A DNA stretch of 64,000 bases. Origin: Jejuia sp040720935 (GTDB taxonomy: Bacteria > Bacteroidota > Bacteroidia > Flavobacteriales > Flavobacteriaceae). Location of the stretch: positions 58,165-122,164 of the forward strand of contig NZ_JBFDAE010000013.1 in NCBI RefSeq assembly GCF_040720935.1, written 5' to 3'. Both the position numbers and the translations under genes were made by a program. Under the pieces are notes generated by a model. It was not told the DNA's origin. It saw nothing but the letters and a program-made list of their open reading frames with translations, and did no database searches. Below are positions 1 to 8,342 of the stretch, in pieces (the stretch's first letter is position 1; each line of letters begins with the position of its first letter).

Positions 1-2314
1 TAACCTGATCGCTTAAAGCTTGTCCTGGAGGAACTCCGGTTAACACTAATAAATCTGTTGTTTCTCTTTTAAAGATATCAAAAGATCCTGAAAGGAAGCT
101 ATTTGCAAAAAAGTCAAAATCCACACCTGCATTATATGTTGTGGTTTTTTCCCAAGTTAAATCTGGGTTAAACTCTTTAGCATTATATAAGTTAACACCA
201 GAGATATATTGACTTTCTGGAGAACCAATTTCGAATAAAGGAATAGATGGGTAAAAACCAACCTGTCCAGAAATATCTTGTTGCCCAGTTTCACCCCAAC
301 CAAATCTTAGTTTAAAATCGTTAACAAAGTTTACATCTTTTAAAAAACTTTCCTCTTTTACTTTCCAAGCTAATGCCGCAGAAGGGAAATAGCCCCAACG
401 GTTTTCTTCTGTAAAGAAAGAAGATCCATCTGCTCTAAAAGAAGCTGTAAGTAAGTATTTGTTAGCTAAATTAATATTAGCTCGTCCAAAGAATGATTGC
501 AAATTCAATTCGTTAAAATATCTATTATTAGGATTTAATGGGTCTATATTTGGAATTCTTTGACCTGTTGTAGGATCATTTTCAAATTCATCTTTATTAC
601 CATCATTTTTAAAGTTTTGGTATGAGTATCCTGCTTGAACATCAAAATTATTAATGAAGAAGTCGTCAAATTCTTTGCGGTACGCTAGGTAAGATTCCAT
701 AGTAACATTTGTAATATGCTGTCTTTCTCCAAAACTTTTTCCTGGATTAAATATAAATGTGCCAGGTGGAACATTAGTATCTGGTACTAGTGTGTATGAA
801 TTAATTGCATTCTCAGAAAAAAGCTCTTCAATTTCAGCTCTTGCTGCTTCTAGACCTAAATTTACAACAGCACGTAATTCTGGTAAAAAATGCATCTTAT
901 AATCAAGTTCTATATTACCAAGTAAACGATCTACCTTTTCAGGACGTCTTCTTTGTAATAAAACGCCTAATGGATTGCCTGCTCCAATTTTTGCGTTTGG
1001 GTTATTAGGGTTATCCGGAGCTTGTAATTGTTGGTAGAAACCACCAAAAATAGAATTTCTATCGTAAATTGGTTTGGTTGGATCCATTGAAATAGCTCCA
1101 CCTAATGCACCACCTTCATCAATAGAATTTTTGTCAACAACGGTTCCTTTAGCATTAATGTCCACTTTTAAATGATCATCAAAAAACTTGGGAGTCAATC
1201 TTAATGATGCCGTAATTCTCTCATAGTCATTAGTTTTTACAACACCTTCAGTTTCATTATAACCAATAGAGGCTCTAAAAGGAACTTTTTTCAATAAATT
1301 GGCTCTTACGCCAAAGTTATAGTCTTTAGTTATAGCTGTTCTATAAATTACATCTTGCCAATCGGTATTGTAAATTTCACGTTGGATAGGGTTACCATCC
1401 GCATCTGTTAAATTAACGATTGTACTTGGCTGATTATTATCAACGCTCCCAACAGGTACACCTAAAGCTTCTAAATTATTTGGAAAGTATGTTTGTGCAA
1501 ATCTTACAAATTCATTGCCATTCATAACTTGAACTTGGTCACTTGGGCTAATATTACTTAACGAGGTTCTAGCAGAAAAATTAAATTTAGCTTCTCCTGA
1601 AGTTCCTTTTTTGGTGGTAATAATAAGTACACCATTAGAAGCACGAGAACCGTAAATTGCAGTTGCAGAGGCGTCTTTAAGAATACTGAAACTTTCAATA
1701 TCGTTAGGGTTTATCAAACTTAACGGGTTTCCTACACCGGCAACACCCCCATTGTCTAGTGGCACACCATCAATTACGATTAAAGGCGAATTGTTACCAG
1801 AAAGTGATGAACCACCTCTAATACGAATATTCGGAGCAGCATCTGGTTGTCCACCAGCACTTGTTATCCTTACACCCGCTGCCTTACCTTGTAACAATTG
1901 ATCTGGAGATACAACTGCACCTTGGTTAAAGTCTTCCGACGAAATAACATCAACCGCACCCGTTAAATCTTCTTTTTTAACGCTACCATAACCAATAATA
2001 ACAATTTCTTCCAATTGTGCAGCATCCTCAGTTAATTGTACATCTAAGGTGGTTTGTCCAGAAAAAGTGATTTCTTGAGATTGATAGCCCACATAAGAAA
2101 ATACAATAACATCTCCGTTATTTACTTCAATAGTATAATTTCCATCAAAATCTGTGGCGGTTCCAGTTGATGTGCCTTTAATAACGACATTTACCCCTGG
2201 AAGAGGGATGGAAGTTGATTGTTCTGTTACTGTTCCTGTTAAAGACGTTTGCCCGAATATATAGGCGGGTGCCAAAAACAGAAAAAACAGTAAACTATTA
2301 AGTGTTGATTTCAT
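1..2314 (-). CDS. susC: SusC/RagA-family TonB-dependent outer-membrane receptor (partial, C-terminus beyond window)
   Basis: The leftward frame opens at the ATG at 2314 and stays open to the left edge, giving about 771 residues of a protein that is usually near 1000. It begins with a signal peptide (MKSTLNSLLFFLFLAPAYIF, then GQ). Next is a carboxypeptidase-regulatory-like domain (about residues 23-100, with GVNVVIKGTSTGTATDFDGN). The SusC plug follows, with VIIGYGSVKKEDLTGAV, the RIRGGSSLSGNNSPLIVIDG stretch and ATAIYGSRASNGVLIITTKK. The remainder is beta-barrel strands. SusC proteins import oligosaccharides across the outer membrane together with a SusD lipoprotein, whose gene would be expected just left of the window. 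The neighbouring starch enzymes suggest maltodextrin as substrate; that is inference. Confidence 0.96.
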   Translation of the reverse strand, partial: MKSTLNSLLFFLFLAPAYIFGQTSLTGTVTEQSTSIPLPGVNVVIKGTSTGTATDFDGNYTIEVNNGDVIVFSYVGYQSQEITFSGQTTLDVQLTEDAAQLEEIVIIGYGSVKKEDLTGAVDVISSEDFNQGAVVSPDQLLQGKAAGVRITSAGGQPDAAPNIRIRGGSSLSGNNSPLIVIDGVPLDNGGVAGVGNPLSLINPNDIESFSILKDASATAIYGSRASNGVLIITTKKGTSGEAKFNFSARTSLSNISPSDQVQVMNGNEFVRFAQTYFPNNLEALGVPVGSVDNNQPSTIVNLTDADGNPIQREIYNTDWQDVIYRTAITKDYNFGVRANLLKKVPFRASIGYNETEGVVKTNDYERITASLRLTPKFFDDHLKVDINAKGTVVDKNSIDEGGALGGAISMDPTKPIYDRNSIFGGFYQQLQAPDNPNNPNAKIGAGNPLGVLLQRRRPEKVDRLLGNIELDYKMHFLPELRAVVNLGLEAARAEIEELFSENAINSYTLVPDTNVPPGTFIFNPGKSFGERQHITNVTMESYLAYRKEFDDFFINNFDVQAGYSYQNFKNDGNKDEFENDPTTGQRIPNIDPLNPNNRYFNELNLQSFFGRANINLANKYLLTASFRADGSSFFTEENRWGYFPSAALAWKVKEESFLKDVNFVNDFKLRFGWGETGQQDISGQVGFYPSIPLFEIGSPESQYISGVNLYNAKEFNPDLTWEKTTTYNAGVDFDFFANSFLSGSFDIFKRETTDLLVLTGVPPGQALSDQV

Positions 2315-2371
2315 ACAAATTAGTTTAATTAATAAGTCATTTTAGTTTGTTTATATTTCCACTTCTCATAT

Positions 2372-2403
2372 CAAAACTATATAAACAAATTGTAAATAAA
2401 CAA
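2372..2403 (-). promoter_or_regulatory. Bacteroidota-type promoter for susC
   Basis: Read on the minus strand, TAGTTTTG (2379-2372) is an exact match to the -7 consensus TAnnTTTG of Bacteroidota. A TTG (2403-2401) lies 21 nt upstream as the -33 element. The leader to the susC ATG would be about 50 nt. The LacI-type palindrome lies directly upstream of the -33 element, not over the core promoter. Confidence 0.65.
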
Positions 2404-2424
2404 TTCCGGATTACGAAATATTCT

Positions 2425-2440
2425 ACGAAAACGTTTTCGT
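2425..2440. promoter_or_regulatory. LacI-family operator, perfect 16-bp palindrome
   Basis: The sequence acgaaaacgttttcgt is a perfect palindrome with the central AACGTT core typical of LacI/CcpA-family operators. It lies between susC and the divergent LacI-family gene, about 125 bp from each start codon region. The natural ligand of the site is the regulator encoded at 2565. I found no second copy upstream of the MFS transporter or the later enzymes. Confidence 0.75.
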
Positions 2441-2564
2441 GTTGACAACTTTTTGGTTTTTTGGCCTAAAACTGAGAAAAGCATATATTAACGACCTATT
2501 AAATAATTTCATTTCTTTATCCATAACAGCCGAATAATTGCTATTTTAGGCTGAATTAAAGATT

Positions 2565-3638
2565 ATGAAAAGAAAGATAACATTAAAGCAAATTGCTAAG
2601 GAATTAGACGTTTCGGTTTCAACGGTTTCCAAAGCTTTGAGCAATAGCAAAGAGATTAGTGAAGATACGACGCAAAAAATTCAAGCGTTTGCTAAACTAT
2701 ACAACTACAAACCCAATAATATTGCACTTAGCTTAAAGAATAGAAAAACTAAGACCATCGGTATTTTAATTCCAGAAATTGTACATCATTTTTTCTCAAC
2801 GGTTATTCGAGGTATTGAGAGAGTGGCTAATCGTCGCGGATATAACGTTATTGTTGGCTTGTCCAACGAATCGTTTACAAAAGAAATCATTAATATGGAA
2901 ATGCTTGCCAATGGTAGTATTGACGGGTTTATTTTGTCTATATCCAAGGAAACTTTACTAAAGCAAGATTACCATCATTTTAACGCTACAATTAATCAAG
3001 GCATCCCTATTGTAATGTTTGATAGGGTTGTAAATGAAGTGGATTGCGACAAGGTAATTGTTGATGATTTTAACGGTGCGGTAAAAGCTGTTAAAAGGTT
3101 AGTAGAAAACGATTGCAAAAATATAGCATTAATAACCACGATGGATTACGTTAGCGTAGGCAGATTAAGAACCCAGGGTTATTTAGAGGCTTTACAACTT
3201 AGTGGCATTGAGGCAGATTCTAATTTAATTTTAAAGATTGACGACAGCTTAGACGTTGAAAATAATTTGGATGTTTTAGAAACTGAAATAGTTCAATTTT
3301 TAAAGTCAAACCCCAATATCGATGGTATTTTTGCAGTAAATGAACTGTATGCCGTTTCGGCAATGAAAGTGGCAAGAAAACTAGGATTTAAAATCCCAGA
3401 CGATATACAGGTTATTGGTTTTACAGACGGTGTGCTTTCAAAACATGCAACGCCTAGTTTAACAACGGTTAGTCAGCACGGTCAAAAAATAGGAGAGCAA
3501 TCTGCGAATTTATTGATAGATAGATTGGAAGCAGAAGACGCCAAAACCGAGCAATACTTCACTAATAACGAGAAAAAAAGTGATTTTATAAAGGTGGTTA
3601 TCGAGACCGAAATTATTGAAAGAGAATCCACTAAATAG
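2565..3638 (+). CDS. LacI-family transcriptional regulator of the starch/maltose locus
   Basis: The 357-residue protein has the LacI plan. The N-terminal helix-turn-helix (about residues 5-25, LKQIAKELDVSVSTVSKALS) is followed by a hinge region (about 47-58, KPNNIALSLKNR). The rest is a periplasmic-binding-protein-like effector domain with TIGILIPEIVHHFFSTVIRG, DGIFAVNE and VIGFTDG. Such regulators bind sugar or sugar phosphate and control genes through palindromes like the one at 2425-2440. Divergence from susC and position directly before the MFS/phosphorylase genes support a role as maltodextrin regulator. Whether it activates or represses cannot be read from sequence. Confidence 0.92.
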   Translation: MKRKITLKQIAKELDVSVSTVSKALSNSKEISEDTTQKIQAFAKLYNYKPNNIALSLKNRKTKTIGILIPEIVHHFFSTVIRGIERVANRRGYNVIVGLSNESFTKEIINMEMLANGSIDGFILSISKETLLKQDYHHFNATINQGIPIVMFDRVVNEVDCDKVIVDDFNGAVKAVKRLVENDCKNIALITTMDYVSVGRLRTQGYLEALQLSGIEADSNLILKIDDSLDVENNLDVLETEIVQFLKSNPNIDGIFAVNELYAVSAMKVARKLGFKIPDDIQVIGFTDGVLSKHATPSLTTVSQHGQKIGEQSANLLIDRLEAEDAKTEQYFTNNEKKSDFIKVVIETEIIERESTK

Positions 3639-3663
3639 TTTCGTTAAAAACTATTGGTGCTAA

Positions 3664-3694
3664 AATTTTATTAGGAAAAATAAAATTCTTTTTT
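3664..3694 (+). terminator. Weak rho-independent terminator after the LacI-family gene
   Basis: A 9-bp AT-only stem (aattttatt at 3664-3672 with aataaaatt at 3679-3687) with a 6-nt loop is followed by cttttttt. The lack of GC pairs makes it weak. Confidence 0.4.
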
Positions 3695-3701
3695 ATCTTT
3701 G
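3694..3701 (+). promoter_or_regulatory. Candidate -7 element (TATCTTTG) for the MFS-transporter operon
   Basis: TATCTTTG matches TAnnTTTG exactly, but no clear TTG is placed 19-21 nt upstream. If used, transcription would start near 3708 and give a leader of about 130 nt. That leader contains the inverted repeat at 3744-3760. Confidence 0.4.
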
Positions 3702-3743
3702 ATTCGAAATCAAGACTTATATTTTTACTTCTCACAATAAGTT

Positions 3744-3760
3744 TTGATAAGTTTTATCAA
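3744..3760. promoter_or_regulatory. Inverted repeat TTGATAA-gtt-TTATCAA in the leader before the MFS transporter
   Basis: Two perfect 7-bp arms separated by 3 bp lie 79 bp before the transporter start. The sequence differs from the LacI-type palindrome at 2425. It could be an operator for another regulator or a small RNA hairpin. Function unknown. Confidence 0.35.
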
Positions 3761-3838
3761 TTTAGAATTATTGATTTTCATTAGTTCTATTGATATAGGA
3801 TCGCTTATCAAATAGTATTCATTTAAACATACTATTTA

Positions 3839-5197
3839 ATGGAAAAGCGTAAATTAAGTTTCTGGCAAATCTGGAACATGAGTTTTGGATTTCTGGGAAT
3901 CCAAATGGGGTTTGCACTCCAAAATGCCAACGCAAGTAGAATACTTCAAATTTTCGGAGCCGACGTTCATGAACTGTCCTGGTTTTGGATAATTGCACCT
4001 CTAATGGGTTTGATTGTTCAGCCAATTATAGGGCATTATAGTGATAAGACTTGGGGACGATTCGGCAGACGAAAACCTTACTTTTTAGTTGGGGCCATTT
4101 TAGCTTCCATAGGTTTAGTGCTCATGCCACAAGCAGATATTTTTATAGCCTTCTTGCCAGCTTTATGGGTTGGTGCAGGAATGTTAATGATTATGGATGC
4201 CTCTTTCAATATTGCCATGGAGCCTTTTCGAGCTTTAGTTGGGGATAATCTAAGAACAGACCAACGTACTTTAGGCTTTAGCGTTCAGACGGCACTTATT
4301 GGTTTTGGGGCGGTTATTGGGTCATGGTTACCCTATGCTTTGACGAATTGGTTTGGAGTTTCTAATGAAACTGTTGCAGGAACTGTCCCTTTTAATTTGA
4401 TTTTGTCTTTCATTATTGGAGCTATTATTTTAGTCGTTTCAATTTTAGTAACCGTTTTAACAACTAAGGAATATTCGCCTGAAGAACTAGATAGTTTTGA
4501 AGATGAAGAAGTACATGCCGATACCGTAGTTAAAGAAGGAGAGGAGGCAAAATCCAGTTTAATGGATATTTTTGAAGACTTCAAAAAAATGCCAACCACT
4601 ATGCGCCAATTAAGTTGGGTGCAATTCTTTTCATGGTTTGGGCTTTTTGGGATGTGGGTATTTGCTACCCCGGCCATTGCGCAACATCTCTATGGTTTGC
4701 CATATACCGATAGTAGTAGTGCTGCATATCAAGATGCAGGAGACTGGATAGGGATTCTGTTTGGGGTTTATAACCTGATTTCTGCGTTTTATGCTTTTGC
4801 ATTGCCTTACATAGCTAAAAAAATCGGACGTAAAAAAACACATTCCATATCTCTAATTATTGGAGGTTTAGGATTGTTATCCATCTACATTATGCCAGAT
4901 AAAAATTGGCTTATTTTTTCTATGATAGGAGTAGGGATTGCTTGGGCAAGTATTTTGGCTATGCCTTATGCTATTCTTGCAGGCTCTATTTCACCAAAGA
5001 AAATGGGGGTTTACATGGGGATATTTAATTTCTTCATTGTAATACCCCAAATAATCAATGCCTTAATTGGCGGCCCACTTGTAAAATATGCTTATGGCAA
5101 TCAAGCCATATTTGCTTTAATGATGAGTGGTGTTAGTTTTTTAATTGCAGCGTCTTTAGTTTATAAAGTTAAAGATGTTGATGATATAGTTCAATAA
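3839..5197 (+). CDS. MFS sugar transporter, SLC45/GPH-like (probable maltose importer)
   Basis: This 452-residue inner-membrane protein has about twelve hydrophobic segments. The loop between helices 2 and 3 carries GHYSDKTWGRFGRRKPYF, the charged MFS/GPH signature of SLC45-type disaccharide transporters. A long acidic cytoplasmic loop lies at about residues 218-245 (SPEELDSFEDEEVHADTV). The gene stands directly before beta-phosphoglucomutase and maltose phosphorylase, so it probably brings maltose or short maltodextrins into the cytoplasm where those enzymes act. The substrate is inferred from context. The start chosen is the ATG at 3839. Confidence 0.9.
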   Translation: MEKRKLSFWQIWNMSFGFLGIQMGFALQNANASRILQIFGADVHELSWFWIIAPLMGLIVQPIIGHYSDKTWGRFGRRKPYFLVGAILASIGLVLMPQADIFIAFLPALWVGAGMLMIMDASFNIAMEPFRALVGDNLRTDQRTLGFSVQTALIGFGAVIGSWLPYALTNWFGVSNETVAGTVPFNLILSFIIGAIILVVSILVTVLTTKEYSPEELDSFEDEEVHADTVVKEGEEAKSSLMDIFEDFKKMPTTMRQLSWVQFFSWFGLFGMWVFATPAIAQHLYGLPYTDSSSAAYQDAGDWIGILFGVYNLISAFYAFALPYIAKKIGRKKTHSISLIIGGLGLLSIYIMPDKNWLIFSMIGVGIAWASILAMPYAILAGSISPKKMGVYMGIFNFFIVIPQIINALIGGPLVKYAYGNQAIFALMMSGVSFLIAASLVYKVKDVDDIVQ

Positions 5198-5210
5198 AAT
5201 AATAAATATT

Positions 5211-5240
5211 CCCTCTCCTTCGGAGAGGGTTAGGGAGAGG
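5211..5240 (+). repeat. Dispersed palindromic repeat (CCCTCTCC...GGAGAGGG type) abutting the pgmB start
   Basis: The stretch ccctctccttcggagaggg is a near-perfect hairpin followed by ttagggagagg, and the ATG of pgmB comes next without any gap. Related sequences occur inside valS (36232-36308) and over the 3' end of ddl (52334-52376). The gggagagg run also looks like a purine-rich ribosome-binding site, although it sits unusually close to the ATG. Confidence 0.75.
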
Positions 5241-5921
5241 ATGAAAAAAATAGGAGTCATATTCGATTTAGACGGTGTCATCGTCGATACAGCAAAATAT
5301 CATTTTTTAGCTTGGAAAGACCTTGCGGATCATTTGGGTTTTGAGTTTACCGAAGCGCACAACGAACTTTTAAAAGGTGTGAGTCGCGTAAGATCATTAG
5401 AGATTCTTTTAGATATCGGAAACGTTGAACTTTCCGAAGAAAAAAAGCAAGAATTTCTAATCAGTAAAAACGAAGAATATCTCAAGTATATTACTGAAAT
5501 GGGACCAGAAGAAATTCTCCCAGGGGCAAGTGAATTATTGGATGCGCTTGATGCATTAGGAATTCAATATGTATTAGGTTCCGCAAGTAAAAATGCACCA
5601 TTAATTCTAAAACAAGTCAATTTATACGAAAGATTTGCAGGAATTGTTGACGGAAATAGCGTTTCTAAAGCAAAGCCAGATCCAGAAGTGTTTTTAATAG
5701 GTGCTAAAAAACTCAATTTAAAACCAGAACAATGTATCGTTTTTGAAGATGCCATTGCGGGCGTAGAAGCTGCAAATACTGCAAATATGATTTCCATCGG
5801 AATTGGAGATGAAAAAACACTTCATGAAGCCGATTTTAATTTTAAGGATTTAACTGAAATTAGTTCAAGTTTTATCAAGGAATTAACGATTAGAAAAGAG
5901 AAAAAAGAACAAAGAATATAG
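5241..5921 (+). CDS. pgmB: Beta-phosphoglucomutase
   Basis: The 226-residue protein is of the HAD superfamily with beta-PGM features. The nucleophile motif is DLDGVIVDTA (Asp9, with Asp11 as general acid/base). The cap-domain motif is HFLAWKDLADHLGF. Motif II lies in VLGSASKNA, and motifs III/IV are KAKPDPEVF and VFEDAIAGVEAA. It converts beta-glucose 1-phosphate, the product of maltose phosphorylase encoded next to it, into glucose 6-phosphate. It lies 43 bp after the transporter, with a repeat filling the gap. Confidence 0.93.
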   Translation: MKKIGVIFDLDGVIVDTAKYHFLAWKDLADHLGFEFTEAHNELLKGVSRVRSLEILLDIGNVELSEEKKQEFLISKNEEYLKYITEMGPEEILPGASELLDALDALGIQYVLGSASKNAPLILKQVNLYERFAGIVDGNSVSKAKPDPEVFLIGAKKLNLKPEQCIVFEDAIAGVEAANTANMISIGIGDEKTLHEADFNFKDLTEISSSFIKELTIRKEKKEQRI

Positions 5922-5952
5922 ATAAGAAAAAGTCGGTTGGGAAACTACGCCG

Positions 5953-5977
5953 TCTATTTTCTATGGTCTATTTTCTA
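5953..5977 (+). repeat. Short tandem repeat before the GH65 gene
   Basis: tctattttcta occurs twice with a 14-nt period in the 71-bp gap between pgmB and the phosphorylase gene. It resembles a small decaying minisatellite. Confidence 0.5.
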
Positions 5978-5992
5978 ATATCTTAAAAAAAA

Positions 5993-8302
5993 ATGAATCA
6001 AGATTATATAAAACCAGATAATTGGTCTATCATAGAAGAAGGTTTTGATGCAAGTCGCGTTAAATCTTCCGAGAGCTTATTCAGTATTGGCAATGGTGCC
6101 ATGGGGCAACGTGCTAATTTTGAAGAGCAGTATTCCGGTGATACCTTTCAAGGCAGCTATATCGCTGGGGTATATTATCCAGATAAAACCCGTGTGGGTT
6201 GGTGGAAAAACGGCTATCCAGAATATTTTGCCAAAGTATTGAACGCACCAAATTGGATTGGAATTAACGTTACAGTAAACGGCGAACCACTAGATTTAAG
6301 CACCTGTAAGTCTGTTGATAATTTTAAACGAGAACTCAATATGAAAGAAGGTTGGTTGTCACGCTATTTTAAAGCGACCTTAGCAAACGATGTTCAAGTT
6401 GAAGTATCTGTAAAGCGTTTTTTAAGTTTAGATTTAGATGAAATAGGTGTCATAAATTACGAGGTTACACCTTTGAATGTGGATGCTGAAATCATATTTC
6501 AACCGTATTTAGATTCAGGAATTACAAATGAAGATACCAATTGGGACGATAAATTTTGGGATACTACAGATGTAAGTCATGTAAACAATCAAGCTTTTAT
6601 TGAAGCTAAAACCATGAAAACCGATTTCCATACCTGTACATTCATGGAATCGAAAGTTTACATTTCGGGTAAGCCCATTATGGTTGAGCATAACATAACT
6701 GCAGATTCAAATCTGGTGTCATTTAGTTATGCATACCCAGTAAAAAAAGGCGATGCATATAGCATTCAAAAGTTTGGTGGCTATACTGTAGATAGAAATC
6801 ACGATAAATCCAAATTAGTAAAAGTTGCAAAAGAAGTTCTTAAAACCGCCACTAAAAAAGGGTTTAATCAATTGCTTGAAGAACAAAAACAAGCTTGGGA
6901 AACTATTTGGGACATAGCAGATATTACCATTGATGGCGATGTAAAAGCACAACAAGGTATTCGCTTTAATATTTTTCAATTGAACCAAACCTACCTAGGT
7001 AAAGATTCAAAATTGAATATCGGCCCTAAAGGTTTTACAGGCGAAAAATATGGCGGAAGCACCTATTGGGATACCGAAGCCTATTGCATTCCATTTTATA
7101 TGGCAACCAAAGACCAAAAGGTAGCCAGAACACTATTAGAATACCGTTATAATCATTTGAAAAAAGCCATCGAAAATGCTGAAAAGTTAGGTTTTAAGAA
7201 TGGAGCAGCTTTATATCCAATGGTTACCATGAATGGTGAGGAGTGCCACAATGAATGGGAAATTACCTTTGAGGAAATCCATAGAAATGGTGCTATTGCA
7301 TTCGCAATTTATAACTACCACCGTTACACGGGAGATTACAGTTATATTCCAGAAAAAGGGCTAGAAGTTCTAATAGGGATTGCTCGTTTTTGGCAACAGC
7401 GTGCAAACTTTTCTTCAGATAAAAATCAATATGTTATCCTTGGTGTTACAGGGCCAAATGAATATGAAAATAACGTCAATAATAATTGGTACACAAACTA
7501 TTTGGCAAAATGGTGTATAGATTATACGCTAGAGCAAATTGAGAGAATTGAAGTAGAATATACTTCAGACTTTTCAAGAATTGCTGAAAAAGTAAATCTG
7601 TCTAAAAAGGAATTGGCGTTATGGAAAGCTGTAGCAGATAACATGTATTTCCCGTATTCTGAAAAACATCAAGTGTATCTACAGCAGGATGGCTTTTTAG
7701 ATAAGGAATTGATTTCAGTTAAAGATTTGCCAAAATCAGAAAGACCCATAAACCAAAAATGGAGCTGGGATAGAATCTTACGTTCACCATACATTAAACA
7801 AGCGGATACTTTACAAGGATTTTACTTTTTTGAAGATCAGTTTTCTGATGAAGAGCTAGAGTGTCATTTCGATTTTTATGAACCGTTTACAGTCCACGAA
7901 AGTTCATTGTCACCTTGTGTACACAGTATTCAAGCTGCAAAATTAGACAGAATGGAGCAAGCCTATACCTTCTATTTACGAACGTCTCGTTTAGATTTAG
8001 ACGACTATAATCATGAAGTACACGAAGGTTTACACATTACGTCCATGGCAGGTACCTGGATGAGTATTGTTGAAGGTTTTGGAGGCATGCGTGTTAAAGA
8101 CAACACCTTGTCGTTCACACCTAAAATCCCGAAACAATGGAAAGGCTATTCATTTAAAGTGAATTTTAGAAATCATATTATAAAAGTAAATATTACTCAA
8201 AATCAAACAAATTTTGAAATGATTTGTGGTGATGCTCTTGAGATTCTTGTTAACGATAAATCTTTAATGCTAAAAAATAAAGGATTACGCGCAGTAAGCT
8301 AA
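5993..8302 (+). CDS. GH65 family phosphorylase, probable maltose phosphorylase
   Basis: The 769-residue cytoplasmic protein has no signal peptide. It follows the GH65 plan: an N-terminal beta-sandwich domain (about residues 1-270, SLFSIGNGAMGQRANFEEQY), a linker, an (alpha/alpha)6 catalytic barrel and a small C-terminal beta domain. The catalytic acid lies in NGEECHNEWEITFEE (about residues 414-428). GGSTYWDTEAY and HEVHEGLHITSMAGTW are further family motifs. With PgmB it would split maltose by phosphate into glucose and beta-glucose 1-phosphate. Trehalose or kojibiose phosphorylases belong to the same family, so maltose is chosen from context. Confidence 0.9.
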   Translation: MNQDYIKPDNWSIIEEGFDASRVKSSESLFSIGNGAMGQRANFEEQYSGDTFQGSYIAGVYYPDKTRVGWWKNGYPEYFAKVLNAPNWIGINVTVNGEPLDLSTCKSVDNFKRELNMKEGWLSRYFKATLANDVQVEVSVKRFLSLDLDEIGVINYEVTPLNVDAEIIFQPYLDSGITNEDTNWDDKFWDTTDVSHVNNQAFIEAKTMKTDFHTCTFMESKVYISGKPIMVEHNITADSNLVSFSYAYPVKKGDAYSIQKFGGYTVDRNHDKSKLVKVAKEVLKTATKKGFNQLLEEQKQAWETIWDIADITIDGDVKAQQGIRFNIFQLNQTYLGKDSKLNIGPKGFTGEKYGGSTYWDTEAYCIPFYMATKDQKVARTLLEYRYNHLKKAIENAEKLGFKNGAALYPMVTMNGEECHNEWEITFEEIHRNGAIAFAIYNYHRYTGDYSYIPEKGLEVLIGIARFWQQRANFSSDKNQYVILGVTGPNEYENNVNNNWYTNYLAKWCIDYTLEQIERIEVEYTSDFSRIAEKVNLSKKELALWKAVADNMYFPYSEKHQVYLQQDGFLDKELISVKDLPKSERPINQKWSWDRILRSPYIKQADTLQGFYFFEDQFSDEELECHFDFYEPFTVHESSLSPCVHSIQAAKLDRMEQAYTFYLRTSRLDLDDYNHEVHEGLHITSMAGTWMSIVEGFGGMRVKDNTLSFTPKIPKQWKGYSFKVNFRNHIIKVNITQNQTNFEMICGDALEILVNDKSLMLKNKGLRAVS

Positions 8303-8342
8303 TGAAGCTTTTGAAACCAATTTTAACGCTAAAACAAAAACC

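Noticed and set aside
805..1008. Open plus-strand frame of 67 codons inside susC
   Set aside because: It lies opposite the long susC frame and shows no family likeness or start signal.
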